From assembly GCF_017377795.1 (NCBI RefSeq), contig NZ_JAFRDR010000010.1:181797-245796 (forward strand): DNA of 64,000 bases. The letters run 5' to 3'. The notes beneath the pieces are model-generated. The model did no database searches and was not told where the DNA came from. It was given only the letters and a program-made list of their open reading frames with translations. This DNA comes from Williamsia soli (GTDB lineage: Bacteria; Actinomycetota; Actinomycetes; Mycobacteriales; Mycobacteriaceae). The position numbers were made by a program, and so were the translations under genes. Of the stretch, positions 1 through 10,071 are shown piece by piece (within the stretch, counting starts at the first letter, position 1; the number at the start of each line of letters is the position of its first letter).

Positions 1-29
1 GGTGGCCCCAAGGACTGATGTGCAGGCGG

Positions 30-61
30 GTGGTGGGTGCGTGTTCTCTCGCACCCACCAC
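30..61. terminator. Strong hairpin upstream of tRNA-Gln
   Basis: A perfect 12-bp inverted repeat (arms 30-41 and 50-61, 8-nt loop) with no T-tract. It probably ends transcription of a gene lying left of the window. Which strand it serves cannot be told from here. Confidence 0.6.
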
Positions 62-85
62 TCGTGGCACAATCGTTTTGCACAA

Positions 86-157
86 TCCGCCATGGTGTAA
101 TCGGCAACACTCCTGATTTTGGTTCAGGTATTCTAGGTTCGAGTCCTGGTGGCGGAG
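86..157 (+). tRNA. tRNA-Gln (TTG anticodon)
   Basis: The cloverleaf folds cleanly. The acceptor stem pairs TCCGCCA (86-92) with TGGCGGA (150-156), followed by discriminator G157. The anticodon stem CCTGA/TCAGG encloses loop TTTTGGT with anticodon TTG, and the T-loop GGTTCGAGTCC is standard. CCA is not encoded (G157 is followed by CAA). A tRNA-Gln also lies beside the tetR-mfd block in mycobacteria as I recall it. Confidence 0.95.
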
Positions 158-202
158 CAAACACGCTGGTGAGGCCAACAAAATGTCCTTGAGAAGGGGC
201 CC

Positions 203-741
203 ATGGACGGCGTGAGCGACTACAGCGGCGGACCTGGAAACACTGCGCGTTCAAGAACATTGATCTGGTTGCTCGCCGCAATTCTCGGCACCGTCCTGGT
301 GGCCACCGCGGTTGTTCTCGCGTTCGTGTTCGTCGATTCGTCGGATGCCGAGCCTTCGGCGGCATCCACCACCACAATCACCCTGCCTCCGCCGGTGACC
401 GAGACAGTGACTCAACAAGCACCGGTGCCGCAACCGATCGTTCCTACTGTCGCAGAGCCGACTGTCGAGGAACCCGCGGCGCCGCAAGCCGCTGTCGGTA
501 CGACGTGCGATACCCCGGGTTATGTGGGTTTCGATGCCTCCGGGCCGAACTGGTCTGCCAGTACATGGGGGCCGGCGGTGGGTACAGATGGGTGAACATC
601 GTGGCGTCGTCTGGACCCGGCGAACTCGGAGGCCCCTGCGATCCGGCAACGCAGGCGACTGCTCGTACATCTGATGGCCAAGCGCTGCTGTGCTCGCCTG
701 GCCCGAACGGGGAGCCTGGTATCTGGATGGACGGTCCGTAG
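203..741 (+). pseudogene. Single-pass, Cys-containing extracellular protein, frameshifted
   Basis: The ATG at 203 follows a good Shine-Dalgarno (GAGAAGGGG, 191-199). The first reading frame gives a short cytoplasmic N-terminus, one membrane segment (about residues 20-45) and a Thr/Pro/Val-rich linker, then a Cys-containing domain that stops at 595. The next frame, open from 505 to 741, continues the domain convincingly: GFDASG in the first frame joins AELVCQYMGAGGGYRW in the second near 541-546, and the rest has a typical C-terminus with CDPATQ and ALLCSPG. One missing base near the Gly codon would explain both halves. Intact, it would be an anchored extracellular domain of unknown function with several cysteines. 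Either the gene is broken or the base is a sequencing error. Confidence 0.6.
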
Positions 742-819
742 CGTGCCGGTCGAGCCCTCAAGGCCGTTGACCGGAATCCCTTTTCGCCTGACCGTTGCGC
801 GTAGCGCGCCGCGACAAAT

Positions 820-875
820 ACACATCGTTCAGTCAAAAGCAAATGTTGCAGCAGGTGCTTTTGACTGAACTGTGT
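820..875. promoter_or_regulatory. Long inverted repeat upstream of TetR gene
   Basis: Perfect 14-bp arms (828-841, TTCAGTCAAAAGCA; 856-869, its exact complement) flank a 14-nt loop, and an outer ACACA/TGTGT pairing (820-824, 871-875) extends the stem. It lies 87 bp after the frameshifted gene and about 105 bp before the TetR start. It could terminate the upstream gene (there is no proper T-tract) or be a TetR operator. The arms are unusually AT-rich for this genome. Confidence 0.55.
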
Positions 876-979
876 GCATTTGTTGTCAGCACCAGCCCAG
901 CCGCCGGAGCGGTTCCGGCATCGGCGACCGGCCTATAGTGAGCCGCACAAGGTCAGGGTTCGTAACAGGAGGGACAGTG

Positions 980-1666
980 GTGGCAGTCGACCGTCCCACG
1001 GCGCAGGAAGAAAAGGTCCAACGGGCGCCGCGGGCGCGAATGACCGGCACCCAGCGGCGGCACCAGCTCATCGAGGTCGCCCGGGGACTGTTCGCCGAGC
1101 GCGGCTTCGAGGGCACGTCGATCGAGGAGATCGCCCAGCGGGCCGGGGTCTCGAAACCTGTTGTCTACGAACACTTCGGTGGCAAAGAAGGCCTCTACGC
1201 GGTGGTTGTCGACCGCGAGATGGAAACCCTGTTGGAGATGGTCACGTCGTCTCTGACCAAAAACCGATCTCGCTACCGCGTTCAGCAGGTGGCACTTGCG
1301 TTGCTGACGTATATGGAAGACCGCACCGAGGGCTTCCAGATCCTGGTGCGAGGTACGCCGACCTCAGGGGATTCAGGTCGCTATTCCAGTCTGTTGACCG
1401 ATGCGATCAGTCAGGTGGAGCATCTGCTCGCCAGTGACTTCCAACGCCGTGACCGCGACCCCGCGCTGGCCCCGCTCTACGCGCAGGCGCTCGTCGGAAT
1501 GGTCACGGCAACCGCGCAGTGGTGGCTCGACGTCCGCGAACCGTCCAAGGAGGTGGTTGCGGCGCACCTGGTCAACCTCTGCTGGAACGGGCTGATGCAC
1601 CTCGAGCAGGATCCACATCTGGTGGGACCCAACGAGCGGCAGGATGACGAGGGCACGGAGTCCTGA
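980..1666 (+). CDS. TetR/AcrR family transcriptional regulator (Rv1019-like)
   Basis: A one-component repressor. The N-terminal helix-turn-helix is clear: RRHQLIEVARGLFAERGF, then an IEEIAQRAGVSKPVVYEHFG-type recognition helix. The C-terminal ligand domain has the usual length and no recognisable effector. AGGAGGG at 967-973 sets the start at GTG 980 (or the adjacent GTG 977); the frame is open further upstream but without a ribosome site. It lies just before the mfd-mazG-eno block, as Rv1019 does in mycobacteria by memory. Its target is unknown; the long dyad at 820-875 is a candidate operator. Its 3' end converges on the dioxygenase gene 7 bp away. Confidence 0.9.
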   Translation: MAVDRPTAQEEKVQRAPRARMTGTQRRHQLIEVARGLFAERGFEGTSIEEIAQRAGVSKPVVYEHFGGKEGLYAVVVDREMETLLEMVTSSLTKNRSRYRVQQVALALLTYMEDRTEGFQILVRGTPTSGDSGRYSSLLTDAISQVEHLLASDFQRRDRDPALAPLYAQALVGMVTATAQWWLDVREPSKEVVAAHLVNLCWNGLMHLEQDPHLVGPNERQDDEGTES

Positions 1667-1672
1667 CAGTGG

Positions 1673-2461
1673 TCAGGTCAGCTGCAGACTGCGTTTGCTC
1701 AGACCCATCCAGAATCCGTCGATGACCTGCTTGCCGACCTGTTCGGCGTCGTCGCTGGCACCCAACGCCACGAACAGAGGCGACCAGTGCTCGGCGGTGG
1801 GGTGGGCGTACGGCATTCCGGGCGCTTCGGTCTGGAACCGGATCAGCGATTCCACGTCGCCGGCCGCGAAGCGTTCTCCGGCCCAGACGTCGAACTCCTT
1901 CGACCAGGCAGGTGCGGCGGCATCGGGACGCCAGTCGCGCAGAAATGGCAGGCCATGGGTGGTGAAGCCCGACCCGACGATCAGCACGCCCTCGTCGCGC
2001 AACGGCCGCAGTCGTCGGCCGAGATCGAGCAACTTCTCCGGGTCGAGCGTCGGCAGCGAGATCTGCAGCACCGGGATCTGTGCCTCCGGGTACATGACGG
2101 TCAGCGGTACGTAAGCACCATGGTCGAGTCGACGGTGCGAATCGTGATGCACCGCTTGTTGATCGGGCATCAGCGCGGCAACCTTGGCGGCCAGGTCGAC
2201 GGCACCGGGCGCGTCATACCGGACGCGGTAGTAGTGCTCGGCGAATCCGCCGAAGTCGTACGTGAGAGGCACCGAGGGGTCGGTTGCGCCGATGGTCAGC
2301 GGCGCGGACTCCCAGTGGGCCGACACCATCAGGATCGCCGTGGGTGTGGGTAGGTCCGTGGACCACTGATTCAATTCGGACACCCACCGGGCATCATCGA
2401 CCAACGGGGGAGCGCCGTGGCTCAAATACAAGGCCGGCATACGCGTCATGGACATGATCAT
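1673..2461 (-). CDS. LigB/DODA-type extradiol ring-cleavage dioxygenase
   Basis: 262 residues, the size of the class III extradiol dioxygenase (4,5-DOPA dioxygenase, YgiD) family, which opens catechol-type rings using non-heme Fe(II) or binds Zn. Family marks are the N-terminal ALYLSHGAPP (metal-binding His), ILMVSAHWE, a central HDSHRRLDHGAYVPL block and a late GSGFTTHGL. Met1 at 2461 or the internal Met 12 bp on could be the start; neither has a strong ribosome site. It stands alone, convergent with the TetR gene and 50 bp downstream of the GNAT gene on the same strand. The substrate cannot be deduced. Confidence 0.85.
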   Translation of the reverse strand: MIMSMTRMPALYLSHGAPPLVDDARWVSELNQWSTDLPTPTAILMVSAHWESAPLTIGATDPSVPLTYDFGGFAEHYYRVRYDAPGAVDLAAKVAALMPDQQAVHHDSHRRLDHGAYVPLTVMYPEAQIPVLQISLPTLDPEKLLDLGRRLRPLRDEGVLIVGSGFTTHGLPFLRDWRPDAAAPAWSKEFDVWAGERFAAGDVESLIRFQTEAPGMPYAHPTAEHWSPLFVALGASDDAEQVGKQVIDGFWMGLSKRSLQLT

Positions 2462-2468
2462 ACAAACA

Positions 2469-2482
2469 CGGACCGCGGTCCG
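2469..2482. promoter_or_regulatory. 14-bp perfect palindrome before dioxygenase gene
   Basis: CGGACCGCGGTCCG is a perfect palindrome 7 bp upstream of the dioxygenase start codon at 2461, in the 50-bp gap after the GNAT gene. Position and symmetry suggest a repressor operator. It could also arise by chance in GC-rich sequence. Confidence 0.35.
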
Positions 2483-2511
2483 CTTGATTCCCGAGGGTGT
2501 GAAGGCGCAGC

Positions 2512-3036
2512 TCAGATGGGTGGTGTGTCCGAATCATCGACGTCGAACTGCATCAGGATGCAATCGACCCAGATCCCGTGCTTGAAGCCCACCCGTGTGA
2601 GTCGGCCCACGTCCTCGAAGCCCGCCTTGGTGTGTAAAGCGATCGATCCGGTGTCGGCGACGTCCGCGATCACCGCGACGATCCTGCGGACCGGGGTGTC
2701 GGCAACAGCGTCGAGCAGGCTCCGCAGCAGCGCCTTGCCGTACCCCTTGCCGGTGTGGTCCGGACTGAGGTAAATGGTGTTCTCCACGGTCCAGTCGAAG
2801 GCCCGCTTCACCCGGTATTGGCCGACGTAGGCGAAGCCCACGACCGCACCGCTGTCGTCCTCGGCGACCAGGAACGGCAGTCGAGCGGCATGTAGGTCGG
2901 CGCGCTTGACCTTCCACTCGGCGGCAGTCGGGGCGTCGTAGTCGAAGGTGATCACGGTGTTGTCGACGTAGTACTTGTAGATCTCGGCCACCGCGACGCA
3001 ATCGGGCGCAGTACCGGGACGAATGGTGACGGTCAC
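2512..3036 (-). CDS. GNAT N-acetyltransferase (phosphinothricin acetyltransferase-like)
   Basis: 174 residues, one GNAT domain. Motif A, the acetyl-CoA pyrophosphate loop, is visible as IYLSPDHTGKGYGKALL, and the late AGFEDVGRLTRVGFKHGIW is typical of the PAT/bar-like subgroup, which acetylates small amines. The start is GTG 3036, giving a 4-bp GTGA overlap with the stop of the upstream SDR gene, so the two are probably translationally coupled. A longer reading to 3078 would run through the SDR 3' end and adds nothing family-like. The true substrate is unknown. Confidence 0.85.
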   Translation of the reverse strand: MTVTIRPGTAPDCVAVAEIYKYYVDNTVITFDYDAPTAAEWKVKRADLHAARLPFLVAEDDSGAVVGFAYVGQYRVKRAFDWTVENTIYLSPDHTGKGYGKALLRSLLDAVADTPVRRIVAVIADVADTGSIALHTKAGFEDVGRLTRVGFKHGIWVDCILMQFDVDDSDTPPI

Positions 3037-3926
3037 AGGGCGAACCTGGTGCCTGTCGCACTCTCGGCGAGCTCCCACAGCAGACCCGCCGTGCGGAAGT
3101 CGCAGGCAGCTGGGGTGCGCCCGACGAATGTCGGTCCACCGCGCAGGCCGAATCTACCGTCGGGTCCCACATACGCACCCGAGGGCACGTCGGGTGTGAG
3201 GGCGTAGAGCGTCAATGCCGCGCCTTCGGCAGGGCTGTTCGCCAGGACGTTCCCGGCCCCCTCGATGATCTTGTCGACCGGACCGATCCCCGTGAGCCCT
3301 AGGATGCCGGTGGTTGCCCAACCGGGGTGCGCGATCGCCGTCGACACCCCAGAGCCCGCCGCCCGCAGACGGCGGTCGAGCTCGAGCGCCCACAACATGT
3401 CTGCGAGTTTCGACTGTGAATAGGCCTTCGGTCTGCTCCACGCTCGTCGTTCGAAGTGCGGGTCATCGAGTCTGACCGTGCCGGTCTTGTGTGAGGTCGA
3501 CCCGACGATCACCACACGATCGGCAATGTGCGGCAACAGGAGATTGGTGAACGCGAACGGGCCCAGAAAGTTTGTGCCCAAGCACATCTCGAAGCCGTCG
3601 ACGGTCCGGGTGTGTTCGCGGGCCATCACCCCCGCGTTGTTGATGAGGCTGTCGATCTGCCCCAGTCCCTCGGCGCACCGTCTGACCGATGCCAGATCGG
3701 CGACATCGAGCTCGACCACTTCGGTACGGGCCCCTGCGGTTTCGGACGCAAGCTGAGCTGCGCGCTCCTTGCCCCGCTCGAGATCCCGGACGGCCAGCAC
3801 CACCTGGGCGCCCACTCGTGCGAGACCACGAGCGGTTTCCCAGCCGATCCCGTTGGTCGCGCCGGTGACGACGATGCGCTTGCCGTCCATTCGTGGCAGG
3901 TTCGCCGCCGACCAGCGTGATGTCAT
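3033..3926 (-). CDS. Short-chain dehydrogenase/reductase, retinol-dehydrogenase-like
   Basis: 297 residues. The Rossmann motif GATNGIGWE follows strand 1 (about residues 20-30), NNAGVMA is the structural motif, and YSQSK holds the catalytic Tyr-Lys pair with a Ser upstream in VGSTSHK. The Arg at the end of strand 2 (AVRDLERG) suggests NADP(H). It matches the broad protochlorophyllide-reductase/retinol-dehydrogenase-like SDRs common in mycobacteria. Its stop overlaps the start of the GNAT gene, so the two form one operon. The substrate cannot be inferred. Confidence 0.88.
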   Translation of the reverse strand: MTSRWSAANLPRMDGKRIVVTGATNGIGWETARGLARVGAQVVLAVRDLERGKERAAQLASETAGARTEVVELDVADLASVRRCAEGLGQIDSLINNAGVMAREHTRTVDGFEMCLGTNFLGPFAFTNLLLPHIADRVVIVGSTSHKTGTVRLDDPHFERRAWSRPKAYSQSKLADMLWALELDRRLRAAGSGVSTAIAHPGWATTGILGLTGIGPVDKIIEGAGNVLANSPAEGAALTLYALTPDVPSGAYVGPDGRFGLRGGPTFVGRTPAACDFRTAGLLWELAESATGTRFAL

Positions 3927-3976
3927 GCGGTCAGCTTAGTGGAGGTCGCCCTGCCGTCATCGCCGCGGCGATCGAC

Positions 3977-5515
3977 TCAGACGATTCCGCTGGGTGCTCG
4001 CCGGCTGCCGGGCTCCTGCGTCGGCATGCTGTTGGCGGGCACGGGATACGGAGAGCCGAGGCCCACAAAGCCTGCGCCGACGTTCGGCCCGCATTGCGCC
4101 GCCGCCAGCTCGACTTTGGGCGCGGGATCGCTGAACCGTGGCCGTCTCGCGTCTGGGGACGCCGCGAAGTCGAACGCCGACGTCATGTCCCCGGTGACGC
4201 TGCGTCGCCACGGGGTCAGATTGGGGACGTCGACGCCGAATCTGGTTTCTATCAGGCGCAGCTGGGACGTGTGGTCGAAGGTCTCGGAAGCAATCAGTCC
4301 GCCGCGGCTGTACGGGGAGATGACGAACCCCGGCACTCGATAGCCCAGACCGATCGGCCCGCGTACACCCTTCGACGACGCCACCGAGTTCAGATTCGGG
4401 ACCCTCACGTATTCGCCCGGGGTGCCTTCGGGCGCGGTCGGCGGGGTGACGTGATCGAAGAATCCGCCGTTCTCGTCGTAACTGATGATCAACGCCGTCT
4501 TCTCCCACACCTTCGGGTTGGACGTCAGGATGTCGAGAAGTTGCACGATCCCGACGGCGCCGAGCGCGGCAGGAAGTGCCGGGTGCTCGCATTCGAGGAG
4601 GTTCGGGACCACCCACGACACCGAGGGCAGTTTGTCCGCGGCGACGTCTGCTGCGAAATCGTTCGGATAGGTGGGCACGATGCCGCGCTGATTGAGTTCG
4701 GAGTTCACGTCGGCCGCCTGCGTGAAACAGGCCATCATGCCGTCGAGGATCACCGACGACAGTGGCCCGAAATCCTTGTTGTTGTAGATCTTCCAGCTCA
4801 CCCCGGCGTCGCGCAGGTTATCGGGCATGGTGCGCCACGAGTACGTGAACTTCGGGAGCTGGGTGGGCGTCTCGAGGAGCGGTCCACCGGCGACGCCGTC
4901 GGGGTCGATCGAGGCGCTCATCCAATACAGGCGGTTCGGGTCCGTGGGCCCGATCACGGACGCGTGATAATTGTCGCACAGCGTGAACGCGTCGGCGAGT
5001 TCGTAGTGGACAGGTATGTCCTCGCGTTGGTAGTAGCCCATCAGCGCGGGCCCGTTCGCGGGCCCCACCGACTTGATCGACATCGGCAGCCAGCCGTCGT
5101 TGCGACCACCGTTCCATGCGGCGTGCAGGCCCGCCCACGAGTGATCGGGGTCGTTGATGCACTCGCCGTCCAGGCTCGGTCCGCGGGTGGTGTCGAGGCG
5201 GAACGGCATCGTGTAGCCGGTTGTGGTCGGCCCTACGTTCGGCGCCCAGCCATGTTGCTTCCAGGCGTCGGACGGGTCATCGAAGCCGCGCACGCCCTGG
5301 AGGGTCCCGAAGTAATGATCGAACGACCGGTTCTCCTGCATGAAGAACACGAAGTGCTCGATGTCGTCGAGCGAACCGGAGCCGCCTGGGTCGGCGGCGT
5401 ACGCCCGGTCGATGATCGGGTTCGCCCACGACGCGAGGAATGCAGTGCCGCCGACTGCTGCGACCTTGGCGAAGAACTCGCGCCGGTTCATTCCGGCAAA
5501 GGGGCTGGTGGACAC
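3977..5515 (-). CDS. Secreted phospholipase C / phosphoesterase with Tat signal
   Basis: About 512 residues from GTG 5515, chosen because GAGGAGG sits 7 bp upstream. The N-terminus carries a twin-arginine signal (MNRREFF, then a hydrophobic stretch ending near AYA), so it is exported folded. The mature part starts with [19 protein letters not shown], the hallmark of the bacterial phospholipase C/acid phosphatase AcpA family, and has the late [15 protein letters not shown] metal and active-site block. These enzymes cleave phosphatidylcholine or related phosphodiesters outside the cell. The C-terminal extension of long PlcABC types is absent, so it is the short form. It is divergent from mfd. 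Confidence 0.9.
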   Translation of the reverse strand: MSTSPFAGMNRREFFAKVAAVGGTAFLASWANPIIDRAYAADPGGSGSLDDIEHFVFFMQENRSFDHYFGTLQGVRGFDDPSDAWKQHGWAPNVGPTTTGYTMPFRLDTTRGPSLDGECINDPDHSWAGLHAAWNGGRNDGWLPMSIKSVGPANGPALMGYYQREDIPVHYELADAFTLCDNYHASVIGPTDPNRLYWMSASIDPDGVAGGPLLETPTQLPKFTYSWRTMPDNLRDAGVSWKIYNNKDFGPLSSVILDGMMACFTQAADVNSELNQRGIVPTYPNDFAADVAADKLPSVSWVVPNLLECEHPALPAALGAVGIVQLLDILTSNPKVWEKTALIISYDENGGFFDHVTPPTAPEGTPGEYVRVPNLNSVASSKGVRGPIGLGYRVPGFVISPYSRGGLIASETFDHTSQLRLIETRFGVDVPNLTPWRRSVTGDMTSAFDFAASPDARRPRFSDPAPKVELAAAQCGPNVGAGFVGLGSPYPVPANSMPTQEPGSRRAPSGIV

Positions 5516-5654
5516 GGTAGCGCCTCCTCGGTTGGGGCAACTCGACAACTGTAGGTCCGGTCATGGTCGGGTGACCGGCGTTTGGAGAGCTCGGGTGATC
5601 GCGTATCGGTCCGGACCGGAGCCAGCTGCGTGAACGATTGTCACCGGGCACCCG

Positions 5655-5660
5655 TAAACT
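5655..5660 (+). promoter_or_regulatory. Candidate -10 element for a leaderless mfd transcript
   Basis: TAAACT lies 7 bp before GTG 5668, with no Shine-Dalgarno between them. That geometry fits leaderless transcription, which is common in actinobacteria. A -35 box is not evident. A CGGTCCGGACCG palindrome at 5607-5618 lies upstream in the same divergent region. Confidence 0.35.
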
Positions 5661-5667
5661 GATTGAT

Positions 5668-8600
5668 GTGACTGGGCCCTCTGCTGCATTTTTCACGGGA
5701 CAGCTGTCGGGACTGGCACAGATCGCGGCGTCCGACGCCGCGCTGACCGGTCTCGTGGCCAAGCTCGGAACACCGGAACAAGAGTTCGTGGGGCCGCCCG
5801 CGGCGCGGCCGTTCGTGATCGCCGCGATGGCCGCCGCTGCGCCCGGTCCGATCCTCGTGGTCACGGCCACCGGGCGTGAGGCCGACGAACTCACCGCGCA
5901 GCTGCGCGACATGGTCGGTAAGACGGTCAGTCAGTTCCCGTCGTGGGAGACGCTGCCACACGAGCGGCTGTCCCCGTCTGCGGACACCGTCGGTCAGCGC
6001 CTGCGCGTGCTGCATCGCCTCCGGCACCCCGAAGAAGAGAGCTACGGCCCACCGCTCAAGGTCGTGGTGACCACCGTCCGCTCGCTGGTCCAGCCGATGG
6101 CGCCCGGTCTGGGCGATTTCGATGCGATCACCCTGCAAGAGGGCGCCGACGTCGATTTCGACGACCTCATCGCAAAACTGGTGGAGCTCGCGTACACCCG
6201 GGTCGACATGGTCGGCAAACGCGGCGAGTTCGCGGTGCGCGGCGGCATCCTCGACGTGTTCCCGACGACGACCGACTACCCCGTACGCGTCGAGTTCTGG
6301 GGCGACGAGATCACCGAACAGCGGGCGTTCTCGGTCGCCGATCAGCGCAGCCAACCCGAAGTGGACATGAAGCTGGTCCACATTCATCCATGCCGCGAAC
6401 TGTTGCTCACCGAAGGGGTCCGGATGCGGGCCGCCGACCTCGCCGAGCGGGTCTCTGCGTCAGGTACCGACGCCGAGAAGAGTTCGACCGGACCGCTGGT
6501 GGAAATGCTCACCAAGCTGTCCGACGGAATCGCGACCGAGGGCATGGAGGCGCTCATCCCAGCGCTCGTCCCCGGACAGATGCAACTGCTGACCGAGGTG
6601 ATGGCCGCGGGCACCCACGTCCTGGTTCTCGACCCGGAGAAGGTCCGGACCCGCGCTTCGGATCTGGCCCGGACGGGCGCAGAGTTCCTCGAGGCGTCCT
6701 GGACGGCCGCCGGTGGCGGCGCGGAGGCACCCATCGATCTCGGTGAGGTCCTGCACCTCGAGGACAGCGCGTACCGGTCACTCACCGACGTCCACGCGCA
6801 GACCGTCGCAGCGGACCGGCTCTGGTGGACCCTGAGCCCGATCGGTATCGGCACAGAGCTGACTCTCGCCGCCGGACCCGCTCCGCGTGGCGACGAGAGT
6901 GAAGTGGCCAAAACCTTTGCCGCCCTACGCGTGCACGTCAATGCCGGGAACCGTGCGGCCATCGTCGCCGCCGGAGCGGGTACGGCAGAACGCATCGTCG
7001 AACGTCTCGGCGAAGCCGATGTGGCGGCGAAGCTGGCCGAGGCCGGCGAGTTGCCCGAGCCGGGTATCGTCAGCGTCCTGCGTGGCGCGCTGACCTCGGG
7101 TCTGGTGCTGCCGGACGCCGGACTGGTCATCGCCACCGAGCCCGACCTCACCGGCGCCCGGATCACGGGTGCCAAAGACGGTCGCAGGCTGCCGGCCAAG
7201 CGCCGCAACCAGGTCGACCCGCTGGCGCTGACGGCCGGCGACATGGTGGTGCACGACCAGCATGGAATCGGCAAGTTCGTCGAGATGATCGAACGCACGA
7301 TCGGCGGCGCGAGGCGCGAGTACCTGGTGATCGAATACGCGCCCAGCAAACGCGGCCACCCCGGCGACCGGTTGTTCGTGCCCATGGACTCGCTCGACCA
7401 GCTCTCGCGATACGTCGGCGGCGAGACCCCGTCGCTGTCGAAACTCGGCGGGTCGGATTGGCAGAACACCAAACGCAAAGCGCGCAAGGCGGTTCGGGAG
7501 ATAGCGGGCGAGCTGGTGCAACTGTATGCCGCCAGGCACGCCGCCCCCGGTTACGCCTTCGAACCCGACACCCCGTGGCAGCGCGAGATGGAAGATGCCT
7601 TCGGGTTCACCGAGACGATGGACCAGGTCACGGTCATCGGCGAGGTGAAGGCCGACATGGAGCGCCCTGTGCCGATGGACCGCGTGGTTGTCGGCGACGT
7701 CGGATACGGCAAGACCGAGATTGCCGTGCGCGCCGCCTTCAAAGCGGTCCAGAGTGGTAAGCAGGTCGCGGTTCTCGTGCCGACAACCATTCTCGCGCAA
7801 CAACATCTGGCCACGTTCACCGAACGTATGCAGGGCTTTCCGGTCACGGTCGCGGGATTGTCGCGGTTCACCGACACCAAGGAGTCGCGCAAGGTCATCG
7901 ACGGCCTCGCCGACGGCAGCGTCGACATCGTCATCGGAACCCACCGATTGCTCGCCTCGGGCGTGCGCTGGAAGGATCTCGGACTGGTGGTGGTCGACGA
8001 GGAACAGCGTTTCGGTGTCGAGCACAAGGAACACATCAAGGCGCTGCGTACCCACGTCGACGTGCTGACCATGTCGGCGACGCCCATCCCGCGAACCCTG
8101 GAGATGTCGATGGCCGGCATCCGCGAGATGTCGACGATCTTGACGCCCCCGGAGGAGCGGCATCCGGTGCTGACCTACGTCGGGGCCTATCAGCAGAAGC
8201 AGGTCGCGGCCGCCATCCGTCGCGAGTTGCTCCGCGACGGTCAGGTCTTCTACGTACACAACCGGGTGAGCACCATCGACAAGACCGCGGCGCAGATCAA
8301 GGAGATGCTCCCCGAGGCCCGCGTCGTGGTTGCGCACGGGCAGATGGGCGAGGATCTGCTCGAACGTACGGTCACCGGCTTCTGGGATCGCGAATACGAC
8401 GTCCTGGTGTGTACCACCATCATCGAGACCGGTCTGGACATCTCCAACGCCAACACCCTGATCGTCGACCGTGCCGAGGTCCTCGGACTCTCGCAGCTCC
8501 ATCAGCTGCGTGGACGTGTGGGCCGCAGCCGGGAACGCGGGTACGCGTACTTCCTCTACAACGGTGACAAGCCGTTGACCGAAACCGCATACGACCGCCT

Positions 8601-9330
8601 CGCGACCATCGCGCAGAACAACGAACTCGGTGCCGGCATGGCGGTGGCCCTCAAGGATCTCGAGCTGCGCGGCGCCGGAAACGTGCTGGGGGCAGAGCAA
8701 TCGGGTCACGTCGCCGGCGTCGGATTCGATCTTTATGTCCGGCTGGTGGGCGAGGCCGTGGAAGCCTACCGAGCCGCTGCCGACGGCAGGCCGATTGCCG
8801 CCGAGGAAGACCGCGAGGTCCGCATCGACCTGCCCGTCGATGCCCACATCCCGCCCGACTACGTCGACTCGGACCGGTTGCGACTCGAGGCGTACCGAAA
8901 ATTCGCCTCCGCCGACACTGCCGAGGAGATCGCCGGAGTCGTCGACGAGCTCGTCGACCGCTACGGCCCGTTGCCGCCCGAGGTCTCGCGGCTGGTCTCC
9001 GTCGCGAAACTACGGCAGCTCGCGCGTGAACTCGGTGTCACCGAGGTCGGAGTCGCGGGCAGTCAGATCAAGGTGTCGCCGCTCAAACTCCTCGATTCGC
9101 AACAGGTCCGGCTCAAGCGGTTGTATCCGAGCGTCGTCTATCGGGCCACCACAGGCGTCGTCGGACTACCGATACCGCGCACCGGTGGCATCGGCAGCGA
9201 CCGGGTACGCGACGTCGATCTGGTGCAGGTGGTGGCCGATCTCATGCTCGTCGTGGACGGTCGAACGCCCGGATCTGTCAACATGCGCCTGCCCGGAGAG
9301 GCGACCGCAGAGGCCGCCGGCAAGAAATGA
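5668..9330 (+). CDS. mfd: Transcription-repair coupling factor Mfd
   Basis: 1220 residues, normal length. Mfd is the ATP-driven translocase that pushes stalled RNA polymerase off lesions and recruits UvrA. In order: UvrB-like N-terminal modules; a CarD/RID-type polymerase-binding domain ([14 protein letters not shown], near residue 524); a RecG-like motor with Walker [10 protein letters not shown] (near 676) and DEEQ box (near 777); the helicase half ending in [19 protein letters not shown]; and a C-terminal regulatory domain. GTG 5668 is preferred over the in-frame upstream codon at 5638 because the added residues are not family-like. Its stop overlaps the mazG start by ATGA. Confidence 0.98.
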   Translation: MTGPSAAFFTGQLSGLAQIAASDAALTGLVAKLGTPEQEFVGPPAARPFVIAAMAAAAPGPILVVTATGREADELTAQLRDMVGKTVSQFPSWETLPHERLSPSADTVGQRLRVLHRLRHPEEESYGPPLKVVVTTVRSLVQPMAPGLGDFDAITLQEGADVDFDDLIAKLVELAYTRVDMVGKRGEFAVRGGILDVFPTTTDYPVRVEFWGDEITEQRAFSVADQRSQPEVDMKLVHIHPCRELLLTEGVRMRAADLAERVSASGTDAEKSSTGPLVEMLTKLSDGIATEGMEALIPALVPGQMQLLTEVMAAGTHVLVLDPEKVRTRASDLARTGAEFLEASWTAAGGGAEAPIDLGEVLHLEDSAYRSLTDVHAQTVAADRLWWTLSPIGIGTELTLAAGPAPRGDESEVAKTFAALRVHVNAGNRAAIVAAGAGTAERIVERLGEADVAAKLAEAGELPEPGIVSVLRGALTSGLVLPDAGLVIATEPDLTGARITGAKDGRRLPAKRRNQVDPLALTAGDMVVHDQHGIGKFVEMIERTIGGARREYLVIEYAPSKRGHPGDRLFVPMDSLDQLSRYVGGETPSLSKLGGSDWQNTKRKARKAVREIAGELVQLYAARHAAPGYAFEPDTPWQREMEDAFGFTETMDQVTVIGEVKADMERPVPMDRVVVGDVGYGKTEIAVRAAFKAVQSGKQVAVLVPTTILAQQHLATFTERMQGFPVTVAGLSRFTDTKESRKVIDGLADGSVDIVIGTHRLLASGVRWKDLGLVVVDEEQRFGVEHKEHIKALRTHVDVLTMSATPIPRTLEMSMAGIREMSTILTPPEERHPVLTYVGAYQQKQVAAAIRRELLRDGQVFYVHNRVSTIDKTAAQIKEMLPEARVVVAHGQMGEDLLERTVTGFWDREYDVLVCTTIIETGLDISNANTLIVDRAEVLGLSQLHQLRGRVGRSRERGYAYFLYNGDKPLTETAYDRLATIAQNNELGAGMAVALKDLELRGAGNVLGAEQSGHVAGVGFDLYVRLVGEAVEAYRAAADGRPIAAEEDREVRIDLPVDAHIPPDYVDSDRLRLEAYRKFASADTAEEIAGVVDELVDRYGPLPPEVSRLVSVAKLRQLARELGVTEVGVAGSQIKVSPLKLLDSQQVRLKRLYPSVVYRATTGVVGLPIPRTGGIGSDRVRDVDLVQVVADLMLVVDGRTPGSVNMRLPGEATAEAAGKK

Positions 9331-9992
9331 CCGACGAGTCCGGCGGCGACGGGAACGCCAGCGGTCACGAGTTGCTCGCGGCCGTCGAGTTGATGGACCG
9401 GTTGCGGCGGGACGGACCCTGGGAGCGGGAGCAAACCCACGAATCACTGCGGCGTTATCTTGTCGAAGAGACCTACGAGTTGCTCGACGCCATCGACTCG
9501 GGGGATCGCGATCACCTGCTCGAAGAGCTGGGCGACATCCTGCTGCAGGTGCTCTTCCACGCCCGGATCGCGGCCGACCGCGCCGATGAACCGTTCGACA
9601 TCGATGATGTGGCACGGGCTTTCACCACCAAGATCTCTGCACGCACCCAGGGGGTACTCAGCGGTGGCGACATCGATCTGCGGACCCAGCTCGAGGAATG
9701 GGAGTCGCGCAAGGCTGCGGAGAAGGCGCGGGGATCGGTGCTCGACGGCATCGCGACCGGCCAGCCGTCGCTCGCACTGGCCCAGAAGGTTCTCGAACGT
9801 CTGGCCGCAGCCGGATTCCCGGACGATCTGCTACCGCCGGAGGTCACGGAGATCCGGGTCACCGCGGACGGGCCCAGTGTCGAGGATCGTGTGCGTGGCG
9901 CAGTCCTCGCGTTCATGGCAAAGATCCGCGTCGCCGAAGCCGTCGCGGGGACGAAGGACGAAGCCCACTGGCGGGCCCACTACCCCCACTAG
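9327..9992 (+). CDS. mazG: MazG-type nucleoside triphosphate pyrophosphohydrolase
   Basis: 221 residues. MazG hydrolyses NTPs and dNTPs to monophosphates plus pyrophosphate and clears damaged nucleotides. The all-alpha fold's metal motif is present: [13 protein letters not shown] and then [17 protein letters not shown], supplying the ExxE and ExxD acidic residues. The short C-terminal half matches actinobacterial MazG proteins, not the longer enterobacterial form. The ATG sits in an ATGA overlap with mfd, so the pair is co-transcribed, as in mycobacteria. It is followed by a long terminator-like dyad. Confidence 0.95.
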   Translation: MTDESGGDGNASGHELLAAVELMDRLRRDGPWEREQTHESLRRYLVEETYELLDAIDSGDRDHLLEELGDILLQVLFHARIAADRADEPFDIDDVARAFTTKISARTQGVLSGGDIDLRTQLEEWESRKAAEKARGSVLDGIATGQPSLALAQKVLERLAAAGFPDDLLPPEVTEIRVTADGPSVEDRVRGAVLAFMAKIRVAEAVAGTKDEAHWRAHYPH

Positions 9993-9999
9993 CCCGATG

Positions 10000-10052
10000 T
10001 TGGTGGGTTCTGGCGACCGAACCCGCAGGTCGACGTCGCCAAAACCCACCAA
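10000..10052. terminator. Bidirectional terminator-like dyad between mazG and efeB
   Basis: 18-bp arms (10000-10017 and 10035-10052) pair with one mismatch around a 17-nt loop, in the gap between convergent genes. The inner part TTCTGGCGAC resembles the dyad at 18676-18750. Confidence 0.7.
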
Positions 10053-10071
10053 GATCGGGATCGGCGGGGGG

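Noticed and set aside
541..546. Programmed -1 frameshifting in the first gene
   Set aside because: No X-XXY-YYZ slippery heptamer or obvious downstream pseudoknot is seen; a lost base is simpler.
6925..8847. 640-codon reading frame antisense to mfd, and similar long antisense frames at 3893-5554, 10333-11367 and 29496-31391
   Set aside because: They mirror the codon pattern of well-identified genes in GC-rich DNA, have no family-like sequence and no ribosome sites.
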